From positions 496,001-560,000 of the forward strand of contig NZ_JACHKA010000001.1 of assembly GCF_014203955.1 (NCBI RefSeq): a DNA stretch of 64,000 bases, given 5' to 3'. The translations under genes were made by a program, and so were the position numbers. Positions 16,544 through 25,410 of this stretch are shown one piece after another. The number at the start of each line of letters is the position of its first letter. The stretch's first letter is position 1. Below the pieces are notes generated by a model, which did not search any database, had not been told where the DNA came from, and worked only from the letters and a program-made list of their open reading frames with translations. The DNA comes from Sphingobium lignivorans. GTDB taxonomy: Bacteria; Pseudomonadota; Alphaproteobacteria; Sphingomonadales; Sphingomonadaceae.

Positions 16544-19543
16544 TTGATTGAACTGATTGAACGCCTACTTCAGCGGGAGAGCCAGCGAACGGAAGCCGAC
16601 ATTCAGGCCGACATTCGGCAGTTCATACTAATGGCACCCTTTGACCTTAATGATAATCAGGTCGTAAACTTGGAGTCACCGGTAGGGGACCGCCGCCGCA
16701 TTGACATCGAGGTTGGTTCGACTGTCATCGAGGTCAAGCGCGACTTGCGACGAGGCAGGGTGAGGATAGACGCAGCGGAGCAATTGGCTGGTTACGTGGC
16801 CGCGCGCCGCGAGCAGACTGGTCAGCGTTACATTGGAGTTCTCACTGACGGTATCGACTGGACGTGTTACGATCTAGTGGACGGTTCTACCCTTCGACCG
16901 GTTGCACAATTCACTCTGCAATCCACAGCCGACCTTGATCGGCTCGTTGTGTGGGTCGAGGGCGTACTCGCCACGACCCACGCCATCACCCCCACGTCCA
17001 CAGCTATAGTGACGCGCCTAGGAGCGGGCAGCAGCGCATATGCCTTGGACCGGGCCACGTTGGGTGCTCTCTATGCCCGGAATCGTGACTTGCCCACGGT
17101 TCGGATGAAGCGAGAACTTTGGTCTCGGCTGCTAACTTCGGCTCTGGGAACTCAATTCGAAGACACCGACGACCTATTCATCGAGCACACGCTCCTCGTA
17201 AACTCAGCTGAGATCATCGCCCACGCCGTCTTGGGCCTTTCGGTCCAGTCGATCCCGCCGGCTGCTCTCTTGTCTGGGCAGCGCTTCGACGAGGCGGGAA
17301 TCTATGGCGTCGTTGAGCCTGACTTTTTCGATTGGGTCGTCGAGGTAGATCAAGGTGAGGTTTTCATTCGGACCTTGGCGCGGCGGCTTGCTCGCTTCGA
17401 TTGGAGCAACGTCGAGCAAGACGTGCTGAAAGTACTTTATGAAAGTATCATCGGGGCGGATACGAGAAAGCGGCTGGGGGAATATTACACCCCGGACTGG
17501 CTTGCTCAGGCCGTCGTTTCCGAAACCTTGCGCGCGCCTCTCTCCACTCGCGTGCTTGACCCGGCCTGCGGTTCGGGCACCTTCCTATTCCACGCAATTC
17601 GAACTTACATCGCCGCAGCGGAAGCGGCCGGGAATTCGCTTCCCGAACTACTTGCGGGGGTAACGCAGAATGTAATCGGGATGGACCTTCATCCGGTAGC
17701 CGTGACCTTAGCACGCGTTACCTATCTCCTGGCTCTCGGGCGCGCTCGGATTGTCGATCCGAACCGCTGCACCATTCAGATCCCGGTTTATCTTGGCGAC
17801 TCGCTCCAATGGCGCGAACAGAACACGGACCTTTGGTCTGCGGGAAATCTCGTTATTCAAGCGGATGATTCTCGGGAGCTATTCACGTCCGACCTTCGCT
17901 TCCCATCCACTTTACTTGACGATGCGGGTAGATTTGACCAACTGGTCAACGACTTGGCCCGCCGTGCCTCGTCGCGTAATCCGGGTGCACCAGTCCCATC
18001 GTTATCCGCGACATTTCAGAGACTAGGCATCGCTCAGGAAGACCGCGCAACAATCGAAGCGACCTTCCGAACTATGTGTCGACTCCACGATGAGGGCCGC
18101 GACCATATTTGGGGCTACTATGTTCGAAATCTAGCTCGCCCGATGTGGCTCTCCCGTGAAGGGAACAAAGTCGATCTGATTATCGGCAATCCGCCTTGGC
18201 TCGCACTGCGGTTTATGACACCCGGAATGCAGACCACTTTCCGCAACATGAGTACGGCGCGCGGACTCTGGGCTGGAGCCGAGTTGGCGACTCAGCAAGA
18301 CCTTGCGGGGCTATTCGTCGTGCGTTCGTGCGAACTCTATCTTCGCCGCAATGGGCGATTTGCGATGGTGTTGCCCAACGCCGCACTCGACCGACCAAAT
18401 TACGATGGTTTTCGGACCGGGGCCTATGGCGACGGTGCAGGCGGTTTGCAGATTGCGTTCCAACCAAGCTGGGATTTGCGTCGCCTCCGTCCGCACTTCT
18501 TTCCCCGAGCAGCTTGTGTAATATTCGGCGAGCGAGCGGAAGAAGCGGTTCCGATGCCCCTAGAGGCGTCGATCTGGAGGGGCCAGATCGTTGACCGTTC
18601 CGCACCCTGGGATGAGATTTCCGCCTTGCTGGAGCGCACGGAAGGAAGTGTCCGGCGATTGGCGGGGGCATGTCGGTCTCCTTACCACGCGATGTTCACG
18701 CAGGGTGCCGTTCTCCTCCCACGTTTGGCGTTTATGGTCGAACGCCAGCAGGCCAACCCGCTAGGCTTACCCGCCGGAAGCGCAGCCGTCATCTCACACC
18801 GTAGCAACAATGAGAAGAAGCCCTGGAAGCAGCTAGATAGCTTGACGGGCATCGTCGAAACCGACTTCCTCCGACCGGTTCATACCGGTGAAACGTTGTT
18901 GCCATTTCGCATGTTGGACGCGCTCGAGGGCGTATTGCCATGCAATCAGCAAGGATTGCTAAGCGAGCCAGAGGGCATCGACATGTTCCCCGGATTAAGC
19001 CGGTGGTGGTCGCAAGCGAACGACCTATGGCTAGAACATCGTTCGAGCGAAAAGCTCACGTTGATGGAACAGTTGGATTACCAATCCAAGATGACCAAAC
19101 AACTCCCGGTCGCCGCGCTGCGGGTCGTGTACAACCGCAGCGGTATGCACGTCGTCGGCGCGAAATTAGAGGATCGTCGCGCCATCTTAACTAGTGGCCT
19201 CTACTGGATGCCGGCCTTTTCCGTCGCTGAGGCAGACTATCTATGCGCATTACTCAATGCCCCTCATACGACCGAACTAGTCAGGCCCCTTATGTCGTAC
19301 GGCAAGGACGAGCGCGATATAGCAAAGCACATCTGGGAGTTGCCAGTTCCGCGCTTTGATACTGCCAACGAAACACATGTCCGGCTGGCGGCCTTAGGTG
19401 CGCAGTTGGAGCAAACGGTCCAAGCTATCGAATGTAATGAGGCTCGTCATTTTGCTGCATTGCGGCGCGATATCCGCCGTATCATTGAGACGACAGATGA
19501 GGGCATTGAGGCAAACGAGTTGGCCCTGGAATTACTCGGTTAA
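16544..19543 (+). CDS. single-chain restriction-modification enzyme (nuclease + N6-adenine methyltransferase)
   Basis: A 999-residue protein. N-terminal PD-(D/E)xK-type nuclease: D54 then E63-V-K65 in RRIDIEV and VIEVKRDL. A helical region follows to about residue 300. The methyltransferase has the motif X-like LGEYYTP near 311, motif I LDPACGSGTFLF at 338-349, an acidic GMDLHP near 380, and motif IV NPPW at 549-552, giving N6-adenine methylation. The C-terminal 270 residues probably read the target site. This order is that of type IIG/Eco57I-like enzymes, which cut and modify with one chain. The start is TTG after AGGGGGGAC. Codon use is clearly less GC-biased than in pyk or the Rieske gene, which suggests transfer. 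No helicase, specificity or second methylase gene adjoins. Target site unknown. Confidence 0.85.
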   Translation: MIELIERLLQRESQRTEADIQADIRQFILMAPFDLNDNQVVNLESPVGDRRRIDIEVGSTVIEVKRDLRRGRVRIDAAEQLAGYVAARREQTGQRYIGVLTDGIDWTCYDLVDGSTLRPVAQFTLQSTADLDRLVVWVEGVLATTHAITPTSTAIVTRLGAGSSAYALDRATLGALYARNRDLPTVRMKRELWSRLLTSALGTQFEDTDDLFIEHTLLVNSAEIIAHAVLGLSVQSIPPAALLSGQRFDEAGIYGVVEPDFFDWVVEVDQGEVFIRTLARRLARFDWSNVEQDVLKVLYESIIGADTRKRLGEYYTPDWLAQAVVSETLRAPLSTRVLDPACGSGTFLFHAIRTYIAAAEAAGNSLPELLAGVTQNVIGMDLHPVAVTLARVTYLLALGRARIVDPNRCTIQIPVYLGDSLQWREQNTDLWSAGNLVIQADDSRELFTSDLRFPSTLLDDAGRFDQLVNDLARRASSRNPGAPVPSLSATFQRLGIAQEDRATIEATFRTMCRLHDEGRDHIWGYYVRNLARPMWLSREGNKVDLIIGNPPWLALRFMTPGMQTTFRNMSTARGLWAGAELATQQDLAGLFVVRSCELYLRRNGRFAMVLPNAALDRPNYDGFRTGAYGDGAGGLQIAFQPSWDLRRLRPHFFPRAACVIFGERAEEAVPMPLEASIWRGQIVDRSAPWDEISALLERTEGSVRRLAGACRSPYHAMFTQGAVLLPRLAFMVERQQANPLGLPAGSAAVISHRSNNEKKPWKQLDSLTGIVETDFLRPVHTGETLLPFRMLDALEGVLPCNQQGLLSEPEGIDMFPGLSRWWSQANDLWLEHRSSEKLTLMEQLDYQSKMTKQLPVAALRVVYNRSGMHVVGAKLEDRRAILTSGLYWMPAFSVAEADYLCALLNAPHTTELVRPLMSYGKDERDIAKHIWELPVPRFDTANETHVRLAALGAQLEQTVQAIECNEARHFAALRRDIRRIIETTDEGIEANELALELLG

Positions 19544-19563
19544 CGTCCTGGCGGAGCCCCCAA

Positions 19564-20190
19564 TCAAGCCGTCGCAGCCTCCGGTTCCCAGACCCAGAAC
19601 TTCTCGCCGAACCGGGCGTGGAGCTGGTCCAGCAGTTCCTTCTGGATCGCCTTCACCCGTGCGGCGGTGGTGAGTTCGGCTTCGTCCACTTCCTCCCACA
19701 CCAGGCTGGTCTTGTCCTCGTAGAGATGTTCGCCGGCCAGCAGCGCGCGGTTGTCATAGGGCCAGATGAAGGCCTGCCGGCTGCGGACATGGTAGAATTT
19801 GTGCGGGTCCGGCACGTCATAGCCGATCGCCTGCATGATGCCGCCCAGACCCAGCAGGTTGAAGGTCAGCTCGTCCGCGATGCCCCAGTCGGCCACGGCG
19901 ATGCGGTCGTCACTGTTCCAGAGCACCACGTCGCCCACGCTGTTGTAGAAGGCCTTCACGCCCTCGCGCCCCTTGATCACGGCGGGATTGGCGCCCCATG
20001 TGATCCGGTAGACCGGCCGCTCCACCATCATGTCGTCGGCGCAGATCTGGTCGTAGAGCCCGGCGCCCTCGAGATGGACGTGCCGCCAGAAATTGAGGAT
20101 GATCTTGCGGTGGAAGGGGTTGCGCGTCTGTTCGTAAAGCGCCTCGGTGGGCTTCATGCAGTCGTAGACGGCCTGTTCAAACCGGTTCAT
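19564..20190 (-). CDS. NTF2/SnoaL-like protein paired with Rieske oxygenase
   Basis: A 208-residue protein with an NTF2-like fold: an N-terminal helical part (NPFHRKIILNFWRHVHLEGAG), strands around YRITWGANPAVIKGREGVKAFY, and an aromatic-rich VRSRQAFIWPYDN segment. The start at 20190 follows AGGAGACGAGAGG and overlaps the Rieske gene end by 14 nt, so the two are translationally coupled. It could serve as a small subunit of the oxygenase, like the beta subunits of ring-hydroxylating dioxygenases, which share this fold, or as a separate isomerase/hydratase. The coupling is seen; the role is inferred. Confidence 0.65.
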   Translation of the reverse strand: MNRFEQAVYDCMKPTEALYEQTRNPFHRKIILNFWRHVHLEGAGLYDQICADDMMVERPVYRITWGANPAVIKGREGVKAFYNSVGDVVLWNSDDRIAVADWGIADELTFNLLGLGGIMQAIGYDVPDPHKFYHVRSRQAFIWPYDNRALLAGEHLYEDKTSLVWEEVDEAELTTAARVKAIQKELLDQLHARFGEKFWVWEPEAATA

Positions 20191-21259
20191 CCTCTCGTCT
20201 CCTCTCCGATGCGGCACCGGCCGGGTCCTGCGCCCGTTCCCGGTCCATCATCGCCTGGAGGATACGGCGGCCCTGCACCGCTGTCACGTCGCTCTTGAGC
20301 ATCAGTTCGGGCGGCAGCGCGTCCATGGTGCTGATGATCTTCTCGATTTCCTCGGTCGCGAAACTGTCCTCGGCGAGCACCGGCTCCAGCCGGATCTTAG
20401 CGTCCTCCAGCCGGTCGCGCGAAGGGGCGCTCATGCCGAAGAAATAGTTGCAGCTCGTCTTCGTCGCCGGCGTCACGGCGTGCCACACGCGGCTGGTGTG
20501 CAGCAGTCGCCCGCCCTGCGGCCGGTCTTCCGGAATGCGCGATTCGCCGATCCCGGCGTGGAAGCCCGGGAAGTAGAAGTCCATGCCCGAGATCCGGTCG
20601 ACGGGGCCGTCATACACGCTGCGGTCGTGATAGGGCGGCATCGGCGTGTTGCGCATGAAGCGGCGGCTGGAGAGGCGCCGTTCGTTGAGGTCGCGCACTT
20701 CCGGGGTCGCCGCATCGTCCGGCGTCCCGATCGAGGTCGCGTGCAGATAGCCCAGGTGCGAGAGGTCCAGCAGATTGTCGTTGAGCAGCTGGTAGCGGCC
20801 CTTGACGTGCATCGAATAGAAAGCGTCGGGGATCATGCCGGGGATGTTGAAGCCGATCTCGTCGAGCGTCGGGATCAGCGCCTCGTCCGCCTGGTCCGGG
20901 TCGCCCGGCCAGATCCAGGCCCACAGGCCCCGCTCGACGAGCGGATAGGCCTTGATTGCATAGACGCCGGGGATCGTCTTCTGGCTCGGCACGAAGGTGC
21001 ATTTGCCGTCCGAGCCGAAGGTGATGCCGTGATAGCCGCACTGGATGGCGTCGCCCACCCGCTTGCTTTCGCCCAGCGGATAGTGCCGGTGCGGGCAGCG
21101 CCCGTCCACCGCCACGGCCGTCCCGTCCGCCTTGCGATAGAGCACGACCGGCTGGTTGAGGATCCAGCGGCTGAGCAGCGCCTCGCCGATCTCGCGGCAG
21201 AAGGCCGCGACATACCAGCCGTTGCGCGGCGCGTAGCTTCCGGGCGTGAAGGGGTACAT
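20177..21259 (-). CDS. Rieske [2Fe-2S] aromatic oxygenase (VanA/PobA-like oxygenase component)
   Basis: A 360-residue oxygenase subunit. The Rieske cluster ligands are C55-x-H57 and C74-x2-H77. The mononuclear iron site is marked by NLLDLSHLGYLH, about residues 158-169, with the bridging Asp. Enzymes of this group hydroxylate or O-demethylate aromatic or heterocyclic substrates and need a separate reductase, which is not encoded nearby. The substrate is unknown. The downstream gene overlaps by 14 nt. A divergent TetR gene and a 13-bp palindrome at 21281-21293 suggest substrate-responsive repression. Confidence 0.87.
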   Translation of the reverse strand: MYPFTPGSYAPRNGWYVAAFCREIGEALLSRWILNQPVVLYRKADGTAVAVDGRCPHRHYPLGESKRVGDAIQCGYHGITFGSDGKCTFVPSQKTIPGVYAIKAYPLVERGLWAWIWPGDPDQADEALIPTLDEIGFNIPGMIPDAFYSMHVKGRYQLLNDNLLDLSHLGYLHATSIGTPDDAATPEVRDLNERRLSSRRFMRNTPMPPYHDRSVYDGPVDRISGMDFYFPGFHAGIGESRIPEDRPQGGRLLHTSRVWHAVTPATKTSCNYFFGMSAPSRDRLEDAKIRLEPVLAEDSFATEEIEKIISTMDALPPELMLKSDVTAVQGRRILQAMMDRERAQDPAGAASERRREDEPV

Positions 21260-21280
21260 GCATCGTCTCCATCGGCTAAT

Positions 21281-21293
21281 CGAACATTGTTCG
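21281..21293. promoter_or_regulatory. candidate TetR operator between Rieske and tetR genes
   Basis: CGAACA-T-TGTTCG, perfect 6-bp arms around one base, 21 nt ahead of the Rieske ATG and 46 nt ahead of the regulator ATG. Position and symmetry suit a TetR-family dimer controlling both divergent genes. Confidence 0.55.
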
Positions 21294-21339
21294 TTTTGCG
21301 ATGGATGCTTTTTGCGCGCGTTGGTGTCAAGGCGCTGGC

Positions 21340-21891
21340 ATGTCTTTCTCCAAACTCGACCGGGACATGATCGTGGCGGAGGCCGTCGCGCTGCTTCGGG
21401 AGGAGGGGCTTGGCGCGGTGAGCCTGCGCCGGGTCGCCGCGCGGCTGGGCGTCAGCGTCTCCTCGCTGTACTGGCACGTGCCGGACAAGGGCACGCTCCA
21501 CGGGCTGATGTCCGCGTCCATCTTCCGCGCCTGCCTGGATGCCATTCCACCCGCCGGGGACTGGCGCGGCTGGCTCCATGGCTTCGGCCTCGCCTTGTGG
21601 GACGCGCAGATCGCGATTCCCGATGCGCGCCAGCTCATCATCGTCGCGCGCCCGCAGGCGGGCCTTGCCGAGGCTTCGCTGGCGCGAATCCTGGACGCGC
21701 TGGAGCAGCTCGGCCTGCCGGCGCCGCATGCGCTTGTCGCGCAGCGCTCGGTGCAGGCGCTGGTCACGGGCTGGACGACCTTGCGCTCGGTGCGCCCCGA
21801 TGCCGTGGCGGCCGATCGCGACAGTTTCGTCATCGCGCTCGATGTGCTGATCGACGGCTGGGCGACACGGGTGGCGGCGGAAGTCGCCTGA
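21340..21891 (+). CDS. TetR family transcriptional regulator
   Basis: A 183-residue repressor-type protein. The N-terminal helix-turn-helix is RDMIVAEAVALLREEGLGAVSLRRVAARLGVSVSSLYWHV in outline, with the TetR signature ending SLYWHVPDKG. The C-terminal helical domain would bind the ligand and dimerise. The reading frame is open 13 codons earlier, but the ATG at 21340 gives the normal short tail before the first helix. It is divergent from the Rieske oxygenase operon, with a palindrome in the shared gap, so it most likely represses that operon. Confidence 0.85.
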   Translation: MSFSKLDRDMIVAEAVALLREEGLGAVSLRRVAARLGVSVSSLYWHVPDKGTLHGLMSASIFRACLDAIPPAGDWRGWLHGFGLALWDAQIAIPDARQLIIVARPQAGLAEASLARILDALEQLGLPAPHALVAQRSVQALVTGWTTLRSVRPDAVAADRDSFVIALDVLIDGWATRVAAEVA

Positions 21892-21926
21892 GGGGAGCGG
21901 GCCGGCGCCGCACGCCCCCATGACTC

Positions 21927-22640
21927 CTATTGCCGGTAGGCCCCGTCCACCAGCAGCGGCGCGCCGTCGCTTGCATCGATGTCCACCGCCATCTCCACGT
22001 CGCCGCCATGGCCGGCCGCGATCAGCTCCCGGCCGGAGGCGGATGCGTGCACGAGCCGCGCCACGTCCGCCCGGGCCGCGTGCCAGGCCATGCAGGCGGT
22101 CTCCGCTTCGGCGGAGAGGGCGGGGCCGAGCCCGGCGATGATCGCGCCCGCGCCCAGCCAGTCCTCGATCGCCGGGCGCAGCGATCCGTCCGGCCAGCGC
22201 TCCCCGGCGGGAATCACCGCGATGTCGCGCCCGGCCGCGAAGGCGCGCACCGACTCCGCGAGCGCTGTGGCATTGCGCAGGCAGCCGGTGAACACCGGCC
22301 GGTCGCCGCAGGCCAGCGAGAGGCGCCCGCCATTGGGGGAGGGGAGGATGAGCCGCGTGGCCGGCGCGATGTCCGACAGGCTGACCGGGGAGAGGGAGAA
22401 GCCGCCGCCGGGCGCCCCGCGCGGCTGCGCGATCACGCTTCCGGCCGGGGGCTCAGCCTCCCGGGGGCCCGGTGCGCCGCCGTCCGCAATTCCGAGGTCA
22501 TGCGGACAGACCAGCGCTCCGCGTGCCGTCGCCACGTCCACGGCGGTGGAGAAGGACAGCACATCCACGATCACGATCACGCCGACCGCGTCGCGCAGTG
22601 TCTCGATGCCGTGCAGGCCCCATTCGCAATGGACGGTCAT
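21927..22640 (-). CDS. 2-phosphosulfolactate phosphatase family protein (ComB-like)
   Basis: A 237-residue protein of the ComB family. Signatures are VIVDVLSFSTAVDVATARGA near residues 22-41, LPSPNGGRLS, TGCLRNATALAE and IPAGERWPDGSLRPAIED. ComB hydrolyses 2-phosphosulfolactate in coenzyme M synthesis in archaea; bacterial members have uncharacterised substrates because coenzyme M is absent. The start at 22640 (TVHCEWGLHG) was preferred over an upstream in-frame ATG as it fits the family and has a GGGAGAGC leader. Transcribed leftward behind rpmJ, but separated by a strong terminator. Confidence 0.8.
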   Translation of the reverse strand: MTVHCEWGLHGIETLRDAVGVIVIVDVLSFSTAVDVATARGALVCPHDLGIADGGAPGPREAEPPAGSVIAQPRGAPGGGFSLSPVSLSDIAPATRLILPSPNGGRLSLACGDRPVFTGCLRNATALAESVRAFAAGRDIAVIPAGERWPDGSLRPAIEDWLGAGAIIAGLGPALSAEAETACMAWHAARADVARLVHASASGRELIAAGHGGDVEMAVDIDASDGAPLLVDGAYRQ

Positions 22641-22686
22641 GCCGCTCTCCCGTGCGCCTCTCATGGGCCGGATCGGCAACGCCAAA

Positions 22687-22713
22687 ACGCCCGGCCAGAG
22701 ACTGGCCGGGCGT
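22687..22713 (-). terminator. intrinsic terminator of rpmJ
   Basis: ACGCCCGGCCAG and CTGGCCGGGCGT form a perfect 12-bp stem with a 3-nt loop; on the minus strand TTTT follows directly. It lies 49 nt past the rpmJ stop. Confidence 0.85.
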
Positions 22714-22761
22714 CTTCTGTTCCGTCAAGCGGACTTGAGGCAGTCCGCCGCGTGCGCTGGA

Positions 22762-22887
22762 TCAGCCCTGGCGGGCCTTGAAGCGACGCTGCGTCTTGTT
22801 GATGACATAGGTGCGCCCGCGACGACGGATCACGCGGTTGTCCCGGTGGCGGTCCTTGAGCGACTTGAGTGAATTGCGGATCTTCAT
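22762..22887 (-). CDS. rpmJ: 50S ribosomal protein L36
   Basis: A 41-residue gene read from the complement. The product starts [17 protein letters not shown] and ends [17 protein letters not shown]. It is the zinc-free form of L36: the Cys/His ribbon of the classical protein is absent. In alphaproteobacteria this form is usually the only L36. It is a component of the large ribosomal subunit. Monocistronic, with its own terminator at 22687-22713. Confidence 0.95.
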   Translation of the reverse strand: MKIRNSLKSLKDRHRDNRVIRRRGRTYVINKTQRRFKARQG

Positions 22888-23158
22888 GATCGGGCGTCCA
22901 GTGAATCGTGCGGTCGGAAAATCGAAGCCGCGCCTCTATGGGCCGGTCCGGGGAAAGTCAAGGCGCGAGGGGCCGAAAAATCGCCTTTCCTCGCCCGGCT
23001 GCGCGGGCGCAGCGCGGCGGGGATCGGCCGTTTTCCCCGGCCATGCGCCGCGCGGTGAGGGTGCGGGGAGGGTTGGGCGCGACCGGCGCGCCCCCCTCCA
23101 GCACCGATTCGCGCGAGGGTGCGGGAGCGGCACAATGGGCCCCCCGCATCGCGCATCC

Positions 23159-23803
23159 TTACCGGGCGATGATCTGTTCCATGGTGGCGTTGCCGCACTT
23201 GTCGTTCGTGGCGCCGCTGCCGCCGCCGAGCACGCCCGCGAGCAGCACGCCGCCCACCAGCAGCACCGCGAAGGCCGCCGTGATCCAGCCGAGATAGCGC
23301 TCCAGATAGACCTTGATCGGCGCGCCGAACTTCCAGAACAGCGCGCCCACCAGCACGAACTGCATGGCGCGCGAGGCGACGCTGGCCCACAGGAAGGTGA
23401 ACAGCGGCAGGCCGATGAAGCCCGCCGTGATGGTGATGAGCTTGAAGGGGATGGGCGTGGCGCCCTTCACGAGGATGATCTCGGCGCCATAGTCGCGCAG
23501 GTAGCAGGCCGCCTTGGGGAAGCTCTCGGTCAGGCCGAGCGTCGCGAGCAGGCTCTGCCCCAGCGCCTCGAACAGGAAGAAGCCGATCGCATAGCCGAGC
23601 AGTCCGCCCGCCACCGAGGCGAGCGTGCAGATGATGCCGTAGCGCAGCGCCCGGGCCGGGCGCGCGAGGCACATCAGCCCGAGCAGCGGATGCGGCGGGA
23701 TCGGGAAGATGCTCGATTCGAGGAAGGAAACGACGATGAGCCACCATTCGGCATGGCGGTGCGCGGCCTTGGCCAGCGTCCATTCGTAAAGGCGATGCAA
23801 CAT
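23159..23803 (-). CDS. YqaA-type inner-membrane protein (DedA/VTT-like)
   Basis: A 214-residue membrane protein with about five hydrophobic segments. SFLESSIFPIPPHPLL near residue 28 and KGATPIPFKLITITAGF near residue 115 are the two re-entrant-loop signatures of the DedA/VTT (SNARE-associated) superfamily; members are linked to lipid flipping and membrane potential. The C-terminus ends with a soluble Gly/Asn-containing tail. It lies downstream of ubiA on the same strand with a 49-nt gap. The specific function is unknown. Confidence 0.8.
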   Translation of the reverse strand: MLHRLYEWTLAKAAHRHAEWWLIVVSFLESSIFPIPPHPLLGLMCLARPARALRYGIICTLASVAGGLLGYAIGFFLFEALGQSLLATLGLTESFPKAACYLRDYGAEIILVKGATPIPFKLITITAGFIGLPLFTFLWASVASRAMQFVLVGALFWKFGAPIKVYLERYLGWITAAFAVLLVGGVLLAGVLGGGSGATNDKCGNATMEQIIAR

Positions 23804-23852
23804 CGCGGGCGCCCATAGCCGCTTTGCCGGGCGGGCGCCAGCGCCGGAAAAA

Positions 23853-24758
23853 TCAGGCGCTGCCGACGACGAGGCAGGCGAGGAACATCAGCAGGCCCGC
23901 GAACCGGTTGGAGCGGAACTTGATGAGCGGGTCGGCCTCGTCTTCGCGCAGCGTGCCGACCTGCCAGAGGAATTGCGCGGCGAGCGGCAGCAGCGCGACC
24001 GGCGCGAGCCACACAGGCGCGACCAGCCAGAGCGCCGCGCCCCAGAGCGCGAGGGCCAGCGCGAAGCAGGCGGCGACGCCCGCCTTCACATGCCGCCCCA
24101 TGGCCAGCGCGCTGGAGCGGATGCCGACCAGCGCGTCGTCCTCCCGGTCCTGCAGCGCGTACACCGTGTCGTAGCCGATCACCCAGAAGAAGGCGCCGGC
24201 ATAGAGGAGCAGCCCCGCCGCATTCATGCCGCCGGTCATTTCCACCCAGCCCACCGGCGCGGCCCAGGTGAACACCAGCCCCAGCCAGGCCTGCGGCCAC
24301 CATGTGATGCGCTTCATGAAGGGATAGGCCGCGACGAGGGCGAGGCTGGCGAGCGCCACCAGCTGCGCCTGCCAGCGCAATTGCAGCAGCACGATGAGGC
24401 CGATGAAGCAGAGCGTCAGCAGCCAGGCCCAGCCCGCCTTGAGCGAGACGGCGCCGCTCGCGATCGGGCGGCTCGCGGTGCGCGCCACCTGCGCGTCGAG
24501 GTCGCGGTCGACGATGTCGTTGTAGACGCAGCCCGCCCCGCGCATGGCGATGCTGCCGAGCAGGAACCAGAGCAGCATCGGCCAGCGATCCGGCAAGCCG
24601 CCCGCCAGCGCGATCGCCCAGGCGCCGGGCCAGAAGAGCAGCCACCAGCCGATCGGCCGGTCGAACCGCGCGAGCAGCGCATAGGGGCGCGCGGCGGCGG
24701 GGAGCAGGCGCATCAGGCCGCGCATCTGCGTATCCGGTACGAATTGCGCCGCGTCCAT
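23853..24758 (-). CDS. ubiA: 4-hydroxybenzoate polyprenyltransferase UbiA
   Basis: A 301-residue integral membrane prenyltransferase that attaches the polyprenyl tail to 4-hydroxybenzoate in ubiquinone synthesis. First Asp-rich motif NDIVDRDLDAQVARTASRP near residues 80-98 and second YDTVYALQDREDD near 195-207 bind Mg-diphosphate; multiple hydrophobic helices lie between. The frame extends upstream, but the ATG at 24758 gives the standard length. It is divergent from the NTF2-like gene at 24913. Confidence 0.93.
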   Translation of the reverse strand: MDAAQFVPDTQMRGLMRLLPAAARPYALLARFDRPIGWWLLFWPGAWAIALAGGLPDRWPMLLWFLLGSIAMRGAGCVYNDIVDRDLDAQVARTASRPIASGAVSLKAGWAWLLTLCFIGLIVLLQLRWQAQLVALASLALVAAYPFMKRITWWPQAWLGLVFTWAAPVGWVEMTGGMNAAGLLLYAGAFFWVIGYDTVYALQDREDDALVGIRSSALAMGRHVKAGVAACFALALALWGAALWLVAPVWLAPVALLPLAAQFLWQVGTLREDEADPLIKFRSNRFAGLLMFLACLVVGSA

Positions 24759-24912
24759 GATGTGCCGCTCCGGTCCCCGTGCTGTGCCGATGCTCCGGCC
24801 CATAGGATTGATCGCCGCGCAAGGGGAGTCCCTCTTTCGCTCGTCCTTCCGCGCAACCTTCTGCCCGGCGCCGCATTGGCAGGAAGATGGAGATGGAAAA
24901 GGAGAATGCGTG

Positions 24913-25284
24913 ATGGAAGACGATCGCGTCTGGTCGCATGAGAAGGCGTTGTGGACCGGCAGTGCCGAGCAGTTCGCCGCGGCATTGGATGAATCCTGCC
25001 TCATGGTCGTGCCGGCGCCGCCTTATGTGCTGGAGGGCCGCGACGCCATCGAGAGCATTGCCGCCACGCCGCGCTGGGCGGAGGTCACGCTGGCCCATGG
25101 CTGCATCGTCCGCCCGCAGGACGGACTGATCGTCGCGGCCTATGAGGCTTATGCCAAGCGCCCCGACGCCACCGAGATGCGCGCCTGGTGCACCTCGACC
25201 TGGCGCCGCATTGCGCATGATGACTGGCGGCTGGTCCAGCACCAGCAGATGCATGCCGCCGATGGCCCGCTTCGCTCGGGCTGA
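24913..25284 (+). CDS. NTF2-like (DUF4440-type) small protein
   Basis: A 123-residue cytosolic protein with the NTF2-like pattern: N-terminal helix with a KALWTGSAEQFAAAL segment, PPYVLEGRDAIESI, then strands ending in WCTSTWRRIAHDDWRLVQHQQM. The start at 24913 follows AAAAGGAG with good spacing; a GTG one codon earlier is also possible. Function unknown. The next gene is a lipoprotein 126 nt away. Confidence 0.7.
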   Translation: MEDDRVWSHEKALWTGSAEQFAAALDESCLMVVPAPPYVLEGRDAIESIAATPRWAEVTLAHGCIVRPQDGLIVAAYEAYAKRPDATEMRAWCTSTWRRIAHDDWRLVQHQQMHAADGPLRSG

Positions 25285-25410
25285 GGCGTGGGCCGCACCG
25301 CCTCCGCGCACGGTGATCTTGATCCCGGCGCGGGGAGGGTGCACTGCTTGTGGGTCGCCAATGGGCGGCGGGAACAACAGGTTGGCACGAGACGCAAGGA
25401 TGGAGAGGCG

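Noticed and set aside
16359..16547. 62-codon frame overlapping the TTG start of the restriction-modification gene, possible control protein
   Set aside because: No helix-turn-helix pattern, no ribosome-binding site, Arg-rich composition; probably chance.
16544..19543. Considered as a PglX methylase of a BREX system or a type ISP enzyme
   Set aside because: No brx genes nearby, an N-terminal nuclease domain is present, and there are no helicase motifs.
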